Shown here: positions 12,601 to 26,400 of the stretch, in pieces
How the letters are laid out: the number at the start of each line of letters is the position of its first letter
How positions within the stretch are numbered: the stretch's first letter is position 1
Assembly (NCBI GenBank): GCA_037951105.1
Contig: JBAMJV010001400.1
Location: forward strand, 102,001-166,000
DNA from: Echinarachnius parma
Taxonomy: Eukaryota > Echinodermata > Echinoidea > Clypeasteroida > Echinarachniidae
Reading direction: 5' to 3'
Length of the DNA: 64,000 nt
The notes under the pieces: generated by a model
What the model was told of the DNA's origin: nothing
Databases searched by the model: none
The model's input: the letters and a program-made list of their open reading frames with translations, nothing else
Translations under genes and position numbers: made by a program

Positions 12601-15600
12601 GACATGGGTGGCCGAGACTGTGTTTGAAACGTAGCAAGAAGGGTAGGTGGAACAAATCAAGAATCAAGAAGTTATTGTACAGAACTGTTACACCAATGAT
12701 ATGGGCAGATGACCCTATGTTAAGGCCCAGTCCCATACTGACGATTTTCACGGCGAATCGCAACGATTTGACGTTCGTCGAGAAAATCGCTTAGGTCGTG
12801 TTGCATCGTATAACATCGTATCGGTTCTTCCCCAAAACCATGGGCGTAGATCTGTCATTGATACCCATTCAACTGGGGGATGATCTATTCATTCATCCCC
12901 CCTGATGAATAGGTATTACGTAAGTCGCTACGCCCATGCCCAAAACCGTGGCTAAATCGAGTCGATTCGTTCTAGTAAATCGTTGCGAGTCGCCGTGAAA
13001 ATCATCCGTATAGGACTGGGCCTTTAGGGTGGGGAATAAATCAAGAATCAAGAAGTTATAGTTAGATGGTATCGACACACTGACGCTACAGGTAAATGAC
13101 CCTATGGAAGAGTGGGGAACGAATTGACAAGTTATTGTTGTACGGAAAGTTTAACGCTGACGCTACGGGCAAATGACCCTATGGAAGGATGGAGAACAAA
13201 GCTAGAATCAAGAAGTTGGAATTGACCACTGACAGTCACACTATTGGCAAAAAGATGGAAAATGCAGAGAACAAATTCAGAATCAAGAAGTTTTTATTGC
13301 ATGGAACAGACGGGTGTAGCGAGGTGTGATGTCACAACTGTTCGTTGCCATGGGTAACTGCTTCTAAACAATGTCAGGCAAGCCAGATATTTCGTGACCT
13401 AGCGGTTGCTACAAAGGTAATTATCGAGCTCCAACCCACTAATGGTCAGAGATTTAAATATAAAACAGGGATGTATTCATGAATAGTCATTTTTTTCAAT
13501 TTTCAAGCGTATAGAAATTAGTAAGGTCCATTAGGAAGCGGGTTGGTGGGAGTAGATGACTGTATTGGAAACAAATAGGCCACTTTCATGATAATGTTCA
13601 TTTCTATTATAAACAGGTGGTCACTATAGACAGGTCCGTGTATAAAGACTGCCCAAGGGAGTTGGTAACCAGGGAGTTGTTGGTAGGTGCAATGTAAAAA
13701 TAGCAAATACCATGAACCAAATTAAACACAGCAAAAAACGAAATGCGGCAAAAGTTGTTCTACCAAGCAAGTATGAGTCTACACTACAGGCAGTTATCAG
13801 TTAGCAAGGTGTAGTAGGAAGAAATAATAGACAAAATAGTATAAACTTTATTTATTTTATAAGAAATGTGTATAGTCAAAATTTGTAAGATTTGTTTTTT
13901 TAACCAAAGCAAGTAAGACCCTACATGTACATTGAAAGCTGCAATGTCCTGGGGAGTGTTCCACAAATATTCGAAGTTGAAATTAAAGTTTGGACCCAAA
14001 CAATTATGGAGAGCCGTTAGATTCTTTGTAAAATTGCCTTTCGTTAAAAATATTAGTTATATTTGTTATTATCAAGGAGCCATATTAACAATTGAACATT
14101 CTTTTTGTTGGAAGTCTGAAATATTTGTATTGTTTTGCTTTTGAATGTTTTTTCCAAGTCTACAAGTGACTTTCCATATTTGTTAGGTAGGTCCAACTTG
14201 AGAGTTGAGTTCAACCTAGAATCTTAGTGAAACACCCCCAGGCATGTACATGTCCTTCAGCGATACATTTCATTCACATTGCTGCTCTCTACCCAGGACT
14301 ATAAATGGGTACCCTGGTCTGGTGCCAATTAGCCTGATGTGCCAATAAGGTTGATTGAGACCAGTATGCTCCTTGGGGAGTTGAGAAGGTGCACAATATA
14401 ATTGTGCGGATTTGAAATGTGCCCAGATGACCAAGGGTAATAACGATAATTGTGCGCCACGATCGTCAGCTGACAGATACTGTGTACACATTATAAAATA
14501 AATGTTAAATTTGTATCAATATTATCTATATCAGTAGTAGTATTATCTTTATTATTATGATAATTATCATTATCATTATTATTGTTACCAGTATGCTCCC
14601 TGGAGAGTTGAGAGGGTGCACAATATAACTGTGCGGACTTGAAATGTGCCCAGATGACCAGGGGTTCTACGGATAATTGTGCGCCACGATCGTCAGCTGA
14701 CAGATACTGTGTACACATTATAAAATAAATGTTAAATTTGTATCAATATTATCTATATCAGTAGTAGTATTATCTTTATTATTATGATAATTATCATTAT
14801 CATTATTATTGTTACCAGTATGCTCCCTGGAGAGTTGAGAGGGTGCACAATATAACTGTGCGGACTTGAAATGTGCCCAGATGACCAGGGGTTCTACGGA
14901 TAATTGTGCGCCACGATCGTCAGCTGACAGATACTGTGTATACATTATAAAATAAATGTAAAACTTTTATCAATATTATCTATAATAGTAGTAGTATTAT
15001 CTTTATTATTATGATAAAATTATCATTATCATTATTATTGTTACCTGTACTGGTGGAGTAGGCTGGCCCGAGAAGGTCCGTGCCACCTGCGGTCTGGTCT
15101 GCATCTGGGCCTGCGGGTTCTGGGCCTGCATCACCATCTGATTCTAAAACACATACACACACAATACAAAGAAGGTGATAATTGAACGTATTCTATCGAA
15201 GGTAAAACTATGATACAATATCATTGACATAATGTAGAGTGATGTTGTACTCAATTTACTCCAGGGTTGGAAATCTGTGTGCACAACAATAATGGTTGGT
15301 TGATTATTTGGTTTTTCGCCATGATGTAAAATCTTAACTTTTCAAATCTGACTTGCCCGATCAGAAATTAACTTGACCGCTTACTTCTAGATTTAAACCC
15401 AGTGAATTACATTATTCTCTCATAGTTGACCAATAATTTAGTTGCCCAATCGGGCAGCCAAACTAGGCCATTTACAATCTTTTACTTAACCGACATCAAC
15501 CCCCATAAGCTAATCAGATCATTGTCACCCCAAAATGTACACTCATACTAAGTTTAAAAATTGATCCGTCAACTGGTTCTTGAGATATCGCGAGAGCGAA

Positions 15601-18600
15601 AACGGAACAGATGGACGTATGTACGGAGGGATAGACGGACAACCCCAAATCCTAATGCCTCTGGCCACTTCGTTGGTGGAGGCATACAAATCTTCCCTAA
15701 TGTTCCCATTTCTTTAATTTTCACATCTTATCTGGCTTATTCTACTCACCCCAAAGGGCTGCTGTTGCTGTGGTCTGGTCATCTGCTGCATCTGTTGTGG
15801 CATCATGTTAGGCTGCTGCTGCTGCATGCCCATCTGACCCTGAGGTCCTCCAGGCCCCATGTGCATGGGCTGCTGCTGCTGCTGCTGCTGGGGCTGCACC
15901 CCCTGGGGTCCCCCTGGTTGGCCCGGCATACCCTGCTGGGGCTGGGGGGTCATGCCCCCGGGGCCCCCTCCCCCGGGTCCTGGGAAGTTCCCCTGCTGCA
16001 TGCCTGGAAATTGGAATGCAACAATGAAACGTGTTATCTTTGAAAGGTTTCCATGGCAAAAGAATAACTTGAAGAGTAAGTTTTAATGGTCCACTACATA
16101 GAATATTTATAATAGTAAATATATAATCCATTGCGGATATAGTATCGGAAATAATATCGCTAATGATATTCGTTTGTCTCGCAATGTCAAACTAGGAATC
16201 TAAACGATCACGACGTTTCGTATGCTACTGCAATACTTTGTCAAATGATAATATCGAATGTCGAAATATCGAAAGCCGAGTGTCTACATTCGATATTATC
16301 ATTTGACAAAGTATTGCAGTAGCATACGAAACGTCGTGATCGTTTAGATTCCTAGTTTGACATTGCGAGACAAACGAATATCATTAGCGACATTATTTCC
16401 GATAGAATATTTATATTTGGGTAGAGCAATGAGTGAGCCCTCCTTATGACCACCACCCTTCCAAGAAATATATTGTTTTTGGTTGGCCATTAACTTCCTC
16501 TTCTCTCAAATGTGTGTGACAAGGATATTGGCTGCATGACCTCCTGGAGTTGCCCCTGCTGATATCTTTACGATAAGACCTTGGATATTCCCAAATCAAA
16601 TGATTTTCAGAACTTAAAGGAGAATTCCGGACGAGTTAAAACAAAATACAGTATATTGGAAATACATCTAGGTATGTGCTTGAATATTTTCAGGATTTGA
16701 CTCTCTTTGGTTGATTTATAAGAGATTTTTATCATGTCATTAACTCTGAGGAAATAATTAAATTTACTGCACACGATCATGAGACCCTTACGTAGCACCC
16801 TCACTTTGCTCAATTTCTTGAATAGGCTTGAATCCGGTGCCACTGCATTGTGATCGCTGCATGTGTCATTCATAATAACCGGTCATGCAGAGCCAGCAAA
16901 TTCAATAACCACGTTTACAGGACTTTGTGTCTATTCAAATTCCAATGAAAGCCAAACGTGTTACAATTTCGGGCAGGCAAGTATTTTTAAACGGTTCAAC
17001 AATGCAGTAATGCTCAAAGGCACGGTTGAGTGGCGCATCGTGGACTAAACTATTCATGATCGAGCATTGTATTGGTCTGATCAAAAGAACACATTCGCTG
17101 CAGTGTAAAAACATAGATAGGCGCATAGTGAGGGTCGTACGTCACAAATTGGTGCATTGTGGGATAGAACAAGCTCGCTCGCAAATGTGTGTCATTAGAA
17201 TTTCAAAGCCAATTATAAGAACCCACAATCATACTTTATTTATACAAAATTGTGTTTGTTGACCTAGAATATCTGTCTTTCAATCATTAGAAGCTTGAAA
17301 TCGTGTGGAAGTCCACTTTAATGCTCGATATATAGAAATATGATGGCAAGACAAATGAAATACCTCGATCGAGAAAAAACCTGGAGCTGTGCTTCTCTGG
17401 TGTGGGGCATCTGTGGTGACTGTAACTGGGGTACCGACTGAGGGTACCTCTTTCGGGTACCACAAACTGACTTGTGTTTATCTAAACATTCTTAGCAAAC
17501 TCTTATCTGGGGCTGGGCTTCTGTGATAGTAGGGAATCTGTAATAACTGTGACTGAAATACTGAATTTCAGCCATGCTATTGCCTGGCATGGAGGGACCA
17601 GTAATCAAGATAAACCTGCATCAGTCTTCCAATGCTTCTGACACTTATGGCACTGATGACAGAACAACATAAAATACCTCAAATAAGGACATACCTGGAG
17701 CTGAGCTCCCCTGGTAGCGGGGCATCTGTCATAACTGGGACTGGGGAACCAACTGTGGAACACCTTTAGTAACCTATTGAGGCATTCCAGACTAAAATGC
17801 TATGGCTTAAGAATGTTTTTGTTTGGGGGTTTGGGGTATGTAATATAAGTGAAACAAAGAAAATATTTATTCTTCCTACCTGGAGCTGGGCTCCCCTGGT
17901 AGTGGGGCATCTGCGATGACTGCGACTGGGGTACCGACTGAGGGACACCTTGAGGTACCCCTTGAGCCATGCTGGTGATTGGCATGGCGGGGCCAGTCTG
18001 GCCAGCACCACCACCGCTCATCATCTTCTGCAGCTTTTGGGCCATCTGCTGCTGCCGCTGGTCCATGATGGTTGCACCTGCAGCCAAAATCAAATCAAAA
18101 GAAAATCAAACAAACAGACAAACAAGGAACCATCTGGTTAGGGTTGGGCTGCATCTGACATCCTCTGAACAAATCACAATCAAGCTCACAAACAAACATA
18201 CAATGAGAAAGAGAAACAAACAAACGAGTTACACTCACCCTGACCCTGTGGCATCTGGTTCCTGTTGATGGGTCGACTACCCTGGGGGACTACTCCCGAT
18301 ACCATCTGGTTTGGGTTGGGCTGCATCTGCATACCAGAGCTTTGTGCCTGGCCCTGGGTGAGGCCTTGCAGCGCAGCCATTGGGTCTACATAGCAAAACA
18401 AATGTAGGCAAATGGTTATACTAGGTTAGGATATATACTAGTGTTGTTGATTTCGGGAGTATTTACTACCCAGGACTCGCGATAATTTTTCGGGCGAGTC
18501 CCGGGTACCCGAAATTTACCTATTTGTTGATTACACGATCAGCATGTCAGGCCAGCTGGGAAAACATGTTCATTCAAGTGACAAAATTGAGCGCATTTAT

Positions 18601-21600
18601 GTCACTTGAATGAACATGATAACTCTTGCGATCAATGAGGGAACTTGCTTTTTTTTTCGGGAAATCGAGTATCGATTTTTGTGCCCGGGACTCTACATTT
18701 TTCGGCGGGACCCGGGTACCCGGGACTTATCAACAGCACAAGGTTATACCCATAAGGTGGTGAATTCGTTATTGATAATGTACTTTAGGAACCAATTTCC
18801 TTTATGTTTTTTAGTTGATGTAACTATATAGACAATGCTAGAAATAAACTTATTTGCAATTCTGGCCCAGCACTGTCTGGCAAGTGAAAACAAATCAAAT
18901 CAATTCAATGTGTATTTCCAATAAAAATCAGATACAAATTTGTGCAGTTATAATGTAACGGGTAGCACCTATAAGCATAAGGCTTGTCGATTAATGGCAC
19001 CCTGGTTATAGTAATTAAAATAAGCAATATGCAATAGTTCCCTTTTCAAATTCTAGGGAATATGCAAATGCTTATTCCGATGCGGTGGTGAATTTGTCAT
19101 TGATTACTGATTATTGGAAGCAATATCCATGTTTTAGTGTCCAGACGCAAGTATAGACAATAATAGAAATCAACTGTTTTGCCTTGTGGCCCAGTCGGGC
19201 AAGTCGAAACAAGATTTTGTATATTCAAGTGGCTCGAAACCTGAATATAATAATAATATAATAACAATGTCATATAATGCATGTATATCACCTACATGTA
19301 TGCACTGTAAGAAAGTTCAGCATACTATATCACATAACACATTATTAGTGTAAAACTTTCAGAAACACCAACTATTCCATGTGTAAATACACCTGAAAGC
19401 AGAGAAAAGGAATCATTTTCTGCTGATAAATTAAACGGCTATTACCTTGTTGCTGCCCGGCCATGTTGGGGGTCATCCTTCCTTTCTCTTTTGCAGCTGT
19501 AATGACGACAAAACAGAAAGGAACACATATTAATATTTGAACATTAAAGGGCACCCACACCCTAAAATAATGCTTGGAAATAGGGATTAGATTTCATTCA
19601 CTTAAATCCATTCTGGTATCAATTACTGCAATAATCCAGAGGTATACTATCTAATCACACTTCCGAAACATAATTATTTTGGTACAACTGGTCAGTGGTC
19701 TGCATTGGAACAGCGGAATAGCAGTACTTGACCCATCTCCTTGGAGATTCTGAAATTCCCATAGACTTTGTACATAGCCCACTAGGTTCCCATAGGCAAG
19801 GGGTTAACAGGACATTACGGTAAGTTTATTGGACGATTCATTATTTGTATCTCCTGACCATAATGTGTGTTCTCAAAATCAGATAGAATATTTACATGAA
19901 CGTAACTTGTCATACTAATGTCATCAACTTCTTTCACATGCAAATACAATTTCTGCATTTAGGATATTGGATCCCTTTAAGAAGCACTTTACATGAAAGT
20001 ACTTCCTCAATCAATGTGGTACTATGTGTTTACTTAGCAATACATTGTACAGACATACAGTGAACTTTGATCCCACATTACTTTCACGTATGCTGTAACA
20101 TGACTATCACTACTTCCTCAAATAAAAGACAAAGCATGGTCTAAAAGAGCAAAGAAAAATAGGCTTCACTGGTAATCATACCCTAATATCACTAATTTGG
20201 TTCTAAGCCTATTTGCTTATCATTTAAGCAAGTTCTCTTGAAAGTTTATTATGGAATACGGTCTCATACGTTGACATCAAGGTCACTAATCTCTTGGGAG
20301 CCTTTCAGTCAGAGTCGCACAATTCTACCATTTACAGAAAAGTTTACAAGAATATACTTTTTTTACTACTATTTCAGCAACATGCACACAATACAATTCT
20401 GTACAAGCAATTTACAGAGAAGTGCATGCGGTTGCTGTCTCATATGTGTAGGGTAAGACGTACAACCAGACTCAGATAAAAAAAACAGGTCTACAGTTAA
20501 CACCTTGACCACTTGACCACTCACTCAAGAGCATTTCAGACAGACACACACAAGTACTGTACAATCAATTTACAGAGAAGTGCATGCAATACTTTCCATT
20601 GCTGTCTCTCATGTGCAGGACAAGACGAGTCACCAGACTCGGATAAAACACAGGTCTACAGAACACCTTGACCACTCCCTCAGGAGCATTTCAGCCATAC
20701 ACTCACAACTACTGTACAAGCAATTTACAGAGAAGTGCATGCAATACTTTCCATTGCTGTCTCTCATGTGCAGGACAAGACGAGTCACCAGACTCAGATA
20801 AAACACAGGTCTACAGAACACCTTGACCACTCCCTCAGGAGCATTTCAGCCATACACTCACAACTACTGTACAAGCAATTTACAGAGAAGTGCATGCAAT
20901 ACTTTCCATTGCTGGCTCTCATGTGCAGGACAAGAGGAGCAACCAGACTCAGATAAACACAGGTTTATAAAACACCTTGACCACTCCCTCAGCATATCAG
21001 CCAGACACACTCAATATAATTCTGTACAAGCAATTTACAGAGAAGTGTGTGCAATACTTAACCATTGCTGTCTCTCATGTGCAGGATAAGACGTGCAACA
21101 CAGGTCTACAGAAAACCCTGACCACTCTCTCAGAAGCATTTCAGCTACACACAAATACTGACATACAAGCAATTTACATAGAAGTGTGCACAGTACTTGT
21201 GCTGTTGTGCAACCAGGACTCGGATAAAACACAGGACTACAGAACACCTTGACCACTCCCTCAGGAGCATTTCAGCCAGACACACACAAATACTGTACAA
21301 GCAATTGACAGAAAAGTACATGGCATTACTCACCATTGCTGTCTCTCATGTGCAGGATAAGACGAGCAACCAGACTCAGATAGCTATCCTGAGGAGGAAA
21401 TGGTAGAAGACAGAATAGGAAGAGGATATTTATTTAGACCTCAAATTGTAAAAATAAACCTACATGTACTTTCTCTACCTACATGTATTTATAATTTTAT
21501 ATACTCACATAAAGTGAGTAATACTCTACTTAACCTAACCAGGCGCCGTGCACAGCACGGCGCCTGGCATACTCGCGTGACAAATTCATAAGTAGCACTC

Positions 21601-23454
21601 ATTATTACGATACAAAATCCCCCAAAACGAACAAATCATAATTCATGTATGGGTTTGCACTTACCTAATTTCAAATTATTTGACTACAAATAGAGAGTTT
21701 TCCACCTCCAAAATACATGATTCAATTGATAGATACCCAAATTTCGCAAAATAACCCAGAATTTGGACGGAAAGATGATCGCGGGGATTCGCGACTAAGA
21801 CACTATAGCAGCGCGATTTGTCGCTGAAAAGGCCAAATTTTGCGAGAAATACACAGCGAACAGGCGATGCCGGCGAGAAGCCCGCACGCATTACTCCGCG
21901 CATGCAAGCGAGCACGCCTGGAGCGATACGAACACAATAATTGTTGTGTGCAGCACTAAATTGAATTGTGGGATTGCCGACTAGCTTCCGGGGTCATCAT
22001 TGCAGCCGCGATCAGTTGGAATTTCAGCACGGACTACCGTAAAAAATCATCAATTTTGGGTAAGTTATCCTACTTTTTTAGCAAATTATATTCAATGTCC
22101 GATAAGTTTAATAACTAAAGGTACTTTGGAGTGAAACAAATTCAATCAATGTTTTTGCTAAAGGTGATTTTTCACCTCATCGCACTTCTACCGTAAAATT
22201 TTGAGCGTCTAATCGTCACAGCGCTGATCACAGTTATACTCTACTCTGCTCTGTAGAAATTTTTTAAATGTTGTATGCGTATATAGGCCTATGGGGGGGG
22301 GGTGTTCACCCCCCCCCCCCCCTCCCACCCTTTGACCAACAAATAACTTTTTTTTGGGGGGGGGGTTTGAACCCCCCCCCCCCCCTTTACCACTTGTAGC
22401 TGGGACCATCATTACCGATGGTCTCTGCCTCGAAAGTTTGGAAGAAACCTTGTCTCAGCCTCTAAAATTTGCGAAAAAACACTGGTCTCGGCCTCAAAAA
22501 TGTTTAAAGTTCTTGGTCTCGGCTTCAAAATTTTAAACGGACACATTGAAAACTCTATGCAAATTTAAGAGGGCTTTTGGGTGCATTTCAGGGGGCTAAA
22601 TTTTATGGAAAATATGTACGTTCATCTATATAGTTTTGTAGAAATATTTTAAATGAAATTCCCATTCATATTGACACCAATGAAATGAAGACCCCTCTCA
22701 CCCTGTCCTTTGCTCGGTTGAAGATGTGGTTCTCCAGCTCATTGCCAGACTTCTCTATAGGGTTACAGGCATCTTTCAAGGCATCATTTCTGGAAATACA
22801 AAGAAATTTGGGAGAGGTTGGTGTTGATAAACAGGGCTTGACACCGACACTTACCCGATGGCCTACTAGGGCCAGTGAAAAGTTACGTCTGGCCAATAAA
22901 ATGCATGTTAGTGGACTCGGTGGCCTGATCAGGGCCAATAAAAACCCATGCAGCAACTTTAGTTTTATGCCAAGTCAATTTTTTGATGACGTGGTTAAGT
23001 ATAAACACATGATCCTATAGTTATACTACCTCTAGAGGTTAAATTAGGTAGTACTTACCAAAGGCTAATCCAGCTGTAATTAGGGATTACACAAATTGAT
23101 TGTTGCTCACCAAACTGTATTCATCTATAGATTTAGCATGGAACTAAGCTAGCAGGTTTTTTTTGATCAGCAACATTTACCAATGTGGTAATTAGCATCA
23201 TTGGGTGGTATTCTACTAAATTTATCAACTTAGGCTTGACCAAATGGACATCAAATACCATTACCACTAACCAGTACAAACCATTCCACCCCAGTGGAAT
23301 TTGACTAGCACATTGATTGTTGCCATGCACCTAACGCTGTAACCGATCATCGGATCGGCATGCCGATCACGATCCGATCATACGTGATCGGACCGTTTTT
23401 GCCGATTTCCGATCATGCAGAAAAAATTGGAAGATCGGATCGGCAACAAAAAAA

Positions 23455-23493
<39 letters not shown>

Positions 23494-26400
23494 TTTTTTT
23501 TTTCTTTGGAAAATGATCCCAAAAAACATATTTTGGGAATATAAATGAATACCAAAGCAACATATATCCATATGAATAAGCCCAAGGTAATCTTGTATGG
23601 GTATGCTTTCATTTAAAACTGATTACCTCTCCTTTTACAAAATTACTCGCGCCGATTCTTAGCTTAGTCCCATGTGATTCTGAAAGGTTACGCCAAATTA
23701 ATCACATGGGACTAAGCTCAGAATCGGCGTGAGTAATTTTGTAAAAGAAGAGGTAATCAGTTTGAAATGAAAGCATACCCGTACAAGATTACCTTGGGCT
23801 TATTAATATGGATATATGTTGCTTTGGTATTCATTTATATTCCCAAAATGTGTTTTTTGGGGATCATTTTCCAAAGAAAAAAGAAAACGATATATATATA
23901 TATTTTTTTTTTTTTTTAGCCAATCATATCCGATCCGATCTGCGATCCGATTTCGATGATCAATACAATTTTGCCGATCCGATCAATCGATCCGATCATC
24001 AAGGTCAGTTACAGCACTACATGCACCATTATAGATAAACCCTATAATGTTTCTCCTCAGACTAACATTCCAATGACATTGTTTAACAATTGTCACCAGT
24101 TATATTATGTCCTCTGACTTAAAGGACAGTATAATAACTAGAGACATGTTCAACCATACCAATGTCACGCATCCAATTGTCTGGATGTCTAATGACAAGA
24201 AACAATCAAAAGTGGTACCTGACAACCATCAATGTGATTGTTAAATTCCCTTTGACTGAACTGGTTTAAAGGGACTTAGTAACATTGTCCAAATCCTCAA
24301 AATAATTTTTCATTCTAGCGGTTCCCTCGTACCTTGTTGTATTCGTATTAACAATAAAATCGTGGGACAGGTTTCGGTTTTTCAAATTTCCCTTTCGTTA
24401 CAAAGATATGTACGATCGAAGTATTCAGATAAGAAAAACTCCGGGCGAGTTTTTCTTATGTGTACAAAGTGAGTGCAGTGAGTTATTGAATATCACTTTG
24501 CATTTTCGCTCATTACTCGGCCATGCAATGTCCATTTGACTTGAAATTTTCACACAATACCCTGTGGACATATGAGATAACAACAATATACATTGCATCT
24601 ACCATTCATCACTTTTTGCACATGTCAACAAAGTTACTAGATCCCTTTAACTGGTTACTGGCCCAAATTGATAAATTTAGTAGAACTCGCGAAAGGGCCG
24701 CCTTCGACGGCCTTTCGCTTTGTGTGAGTGATATGATGTGTTAAAAGGACGTACTTGAGAGTTGACACAATGGTGGATTGGAAAAAAACAAAACAAAAGA
24801 AGTTGGGTAATGTGATCCTAAACAGAATAATAACATGTGTGCACATAATACATGTACAATAATACATGTGTAAGAGTTTGATGTTAAGGTGTATTTTGAA
24901 AATCTGTCTTACTTTTAGGTGATTTAATGCCGTCTTAATACTAAAAGTACCGCATTTACCCCCCCCCCCCCCCACGGCGGCGGATCAAATTGGAACTGGA
25001 ACCCTTTGAATAACAGTGGTATAGACCTAGAGGGGGCGCAACAGGGGTGTGCTGCCTCTAAATTTTGATTGGCTGTTTTGTGTATCAAAATGCTTATTTA
25101 AAATGGTACAGATAGACAAGAGCTAGAGCATCGACCCCCCCCCCCCCCCCCCCCCCCCCCCCGAGAGAGCTTCCAGGGGGCCCTGGAACCTGGCTGTAAA
25201 GGAGTGGGGTATCGCGCTTGTGGTGTGTGTGAGTACACATTATCTTTTGCGCCCTCCCCCCTACATGGAAATTCTGGATCTGCCCCTAAATAAGAATCCC
25301 CAACCCCCCCCCCCCCCAACCAAAAAAAAACAAACAAACAAACTTATGAGTTAGATTAAAACGGTTAGTAAATTATAGATCTAGTCTACTAATTTCAATC
25401 TGCACACGTGTGTGGCTGTGGGAGTTTAACCATTGTAACCTCAGGCCTGGCTCACATCATGTCGAGTCAGCTGTCAGAAAACTTAGATTAACACGTCTTG
25501 AAAGTAAATATAGATCTAGTCTACTAATTTCAATCTGAGTAAGGAAATCGGCAATCATAATAGTTGAAGATGACTTGTCCGTAAACAAAATGTGTCCACT
25601 TTTTTTTTTGCTGATTCAGCACAAATTCAGCTGACCAATTTGGATCACCTGGGCCTGGCTTCAGACTCAGAGTCAGACACCCTATTAATAGTTAGGGTTT
25701 TGCAAGCCTGGCTAGCTGGGCCTAGGGCAACAAAAGTACCAGCCAGCCAGCCATGGAGCCAGGGCTGATGGGCCGAGCTGCGGCTGGCCCCTCTGAATCT
25801 TCATCGAAGCCACGCCCACAGCGCACCAAAACCTGGCCAGCCGGCGTTTGGTGCGCTGTGAGCGTGGGTGGGGCCAGCCGCAGCTCAGGCTTGCGCACCA
25901 GCACTGGTCCGTGGCTGGCGCTGGCTGGTACTTTGGTTGCCCCAGGCCCAGGCCCAGCTTGCCAGCTAGGCGTGAAAAACCCGAATTATTAATAGTGTGT
26001 CTGACTCTGAGTCTGAAGGCGAAGCCAGGCCCATGCAGGTGAGCCAAATTTGTCAGCTGTATTTGTGCTGAATCAGCAAAAAAAAGTAGACACATTTTTT
26101 TCACGATCACGGACAAGACATCTTCAACTATTATTGATTGCTGATTTCCTTACTCAGATTAAAATCATATTTAGACTAGATCTATATTTTACTTACCGTT
26201 TTAATAATCTTACTCAGGTTTTTGACAGACCTTACATGATGTGCGCCACAGGCCCGAGGTTGCAATGGAAAATACTCCCACGGCCACACACTTTTGTGCA
26301 GATTGCGTTGACATCAAACCGGTTATCAATATTTTCCCAATGAAAGATATAGGTGACATCGACATGGTATACCTAACATCCGTAGACTCACGTACATAGT

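Noticed and set aside
13518..13580. Candidate extra MED15 exon (SSTPTNPLPNGPY after an AATACAG acceptor)
   Set aside because: It runs into a stop without a GT donor, and the 17-exon model already closes in frame without it.
20380..21395. CRISPR-like array (regular repeats)
   Set aside because: The genome is eukaryotic. The 155-bp unit repeats in full, without unique spacers, and contains a MED15 exon.
23336..24015. Target-site duplication for the 680-bp foldback element
   Set aside because: Flanks (CACCTAAC and ACTACATG) do not match convincingly, so no superfamily was assigned.
25712..26116. 134-codon minus-strand open frame
   Set aside because: It lies across a large foldback element, and both arms give mirrored frames. 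No domain.
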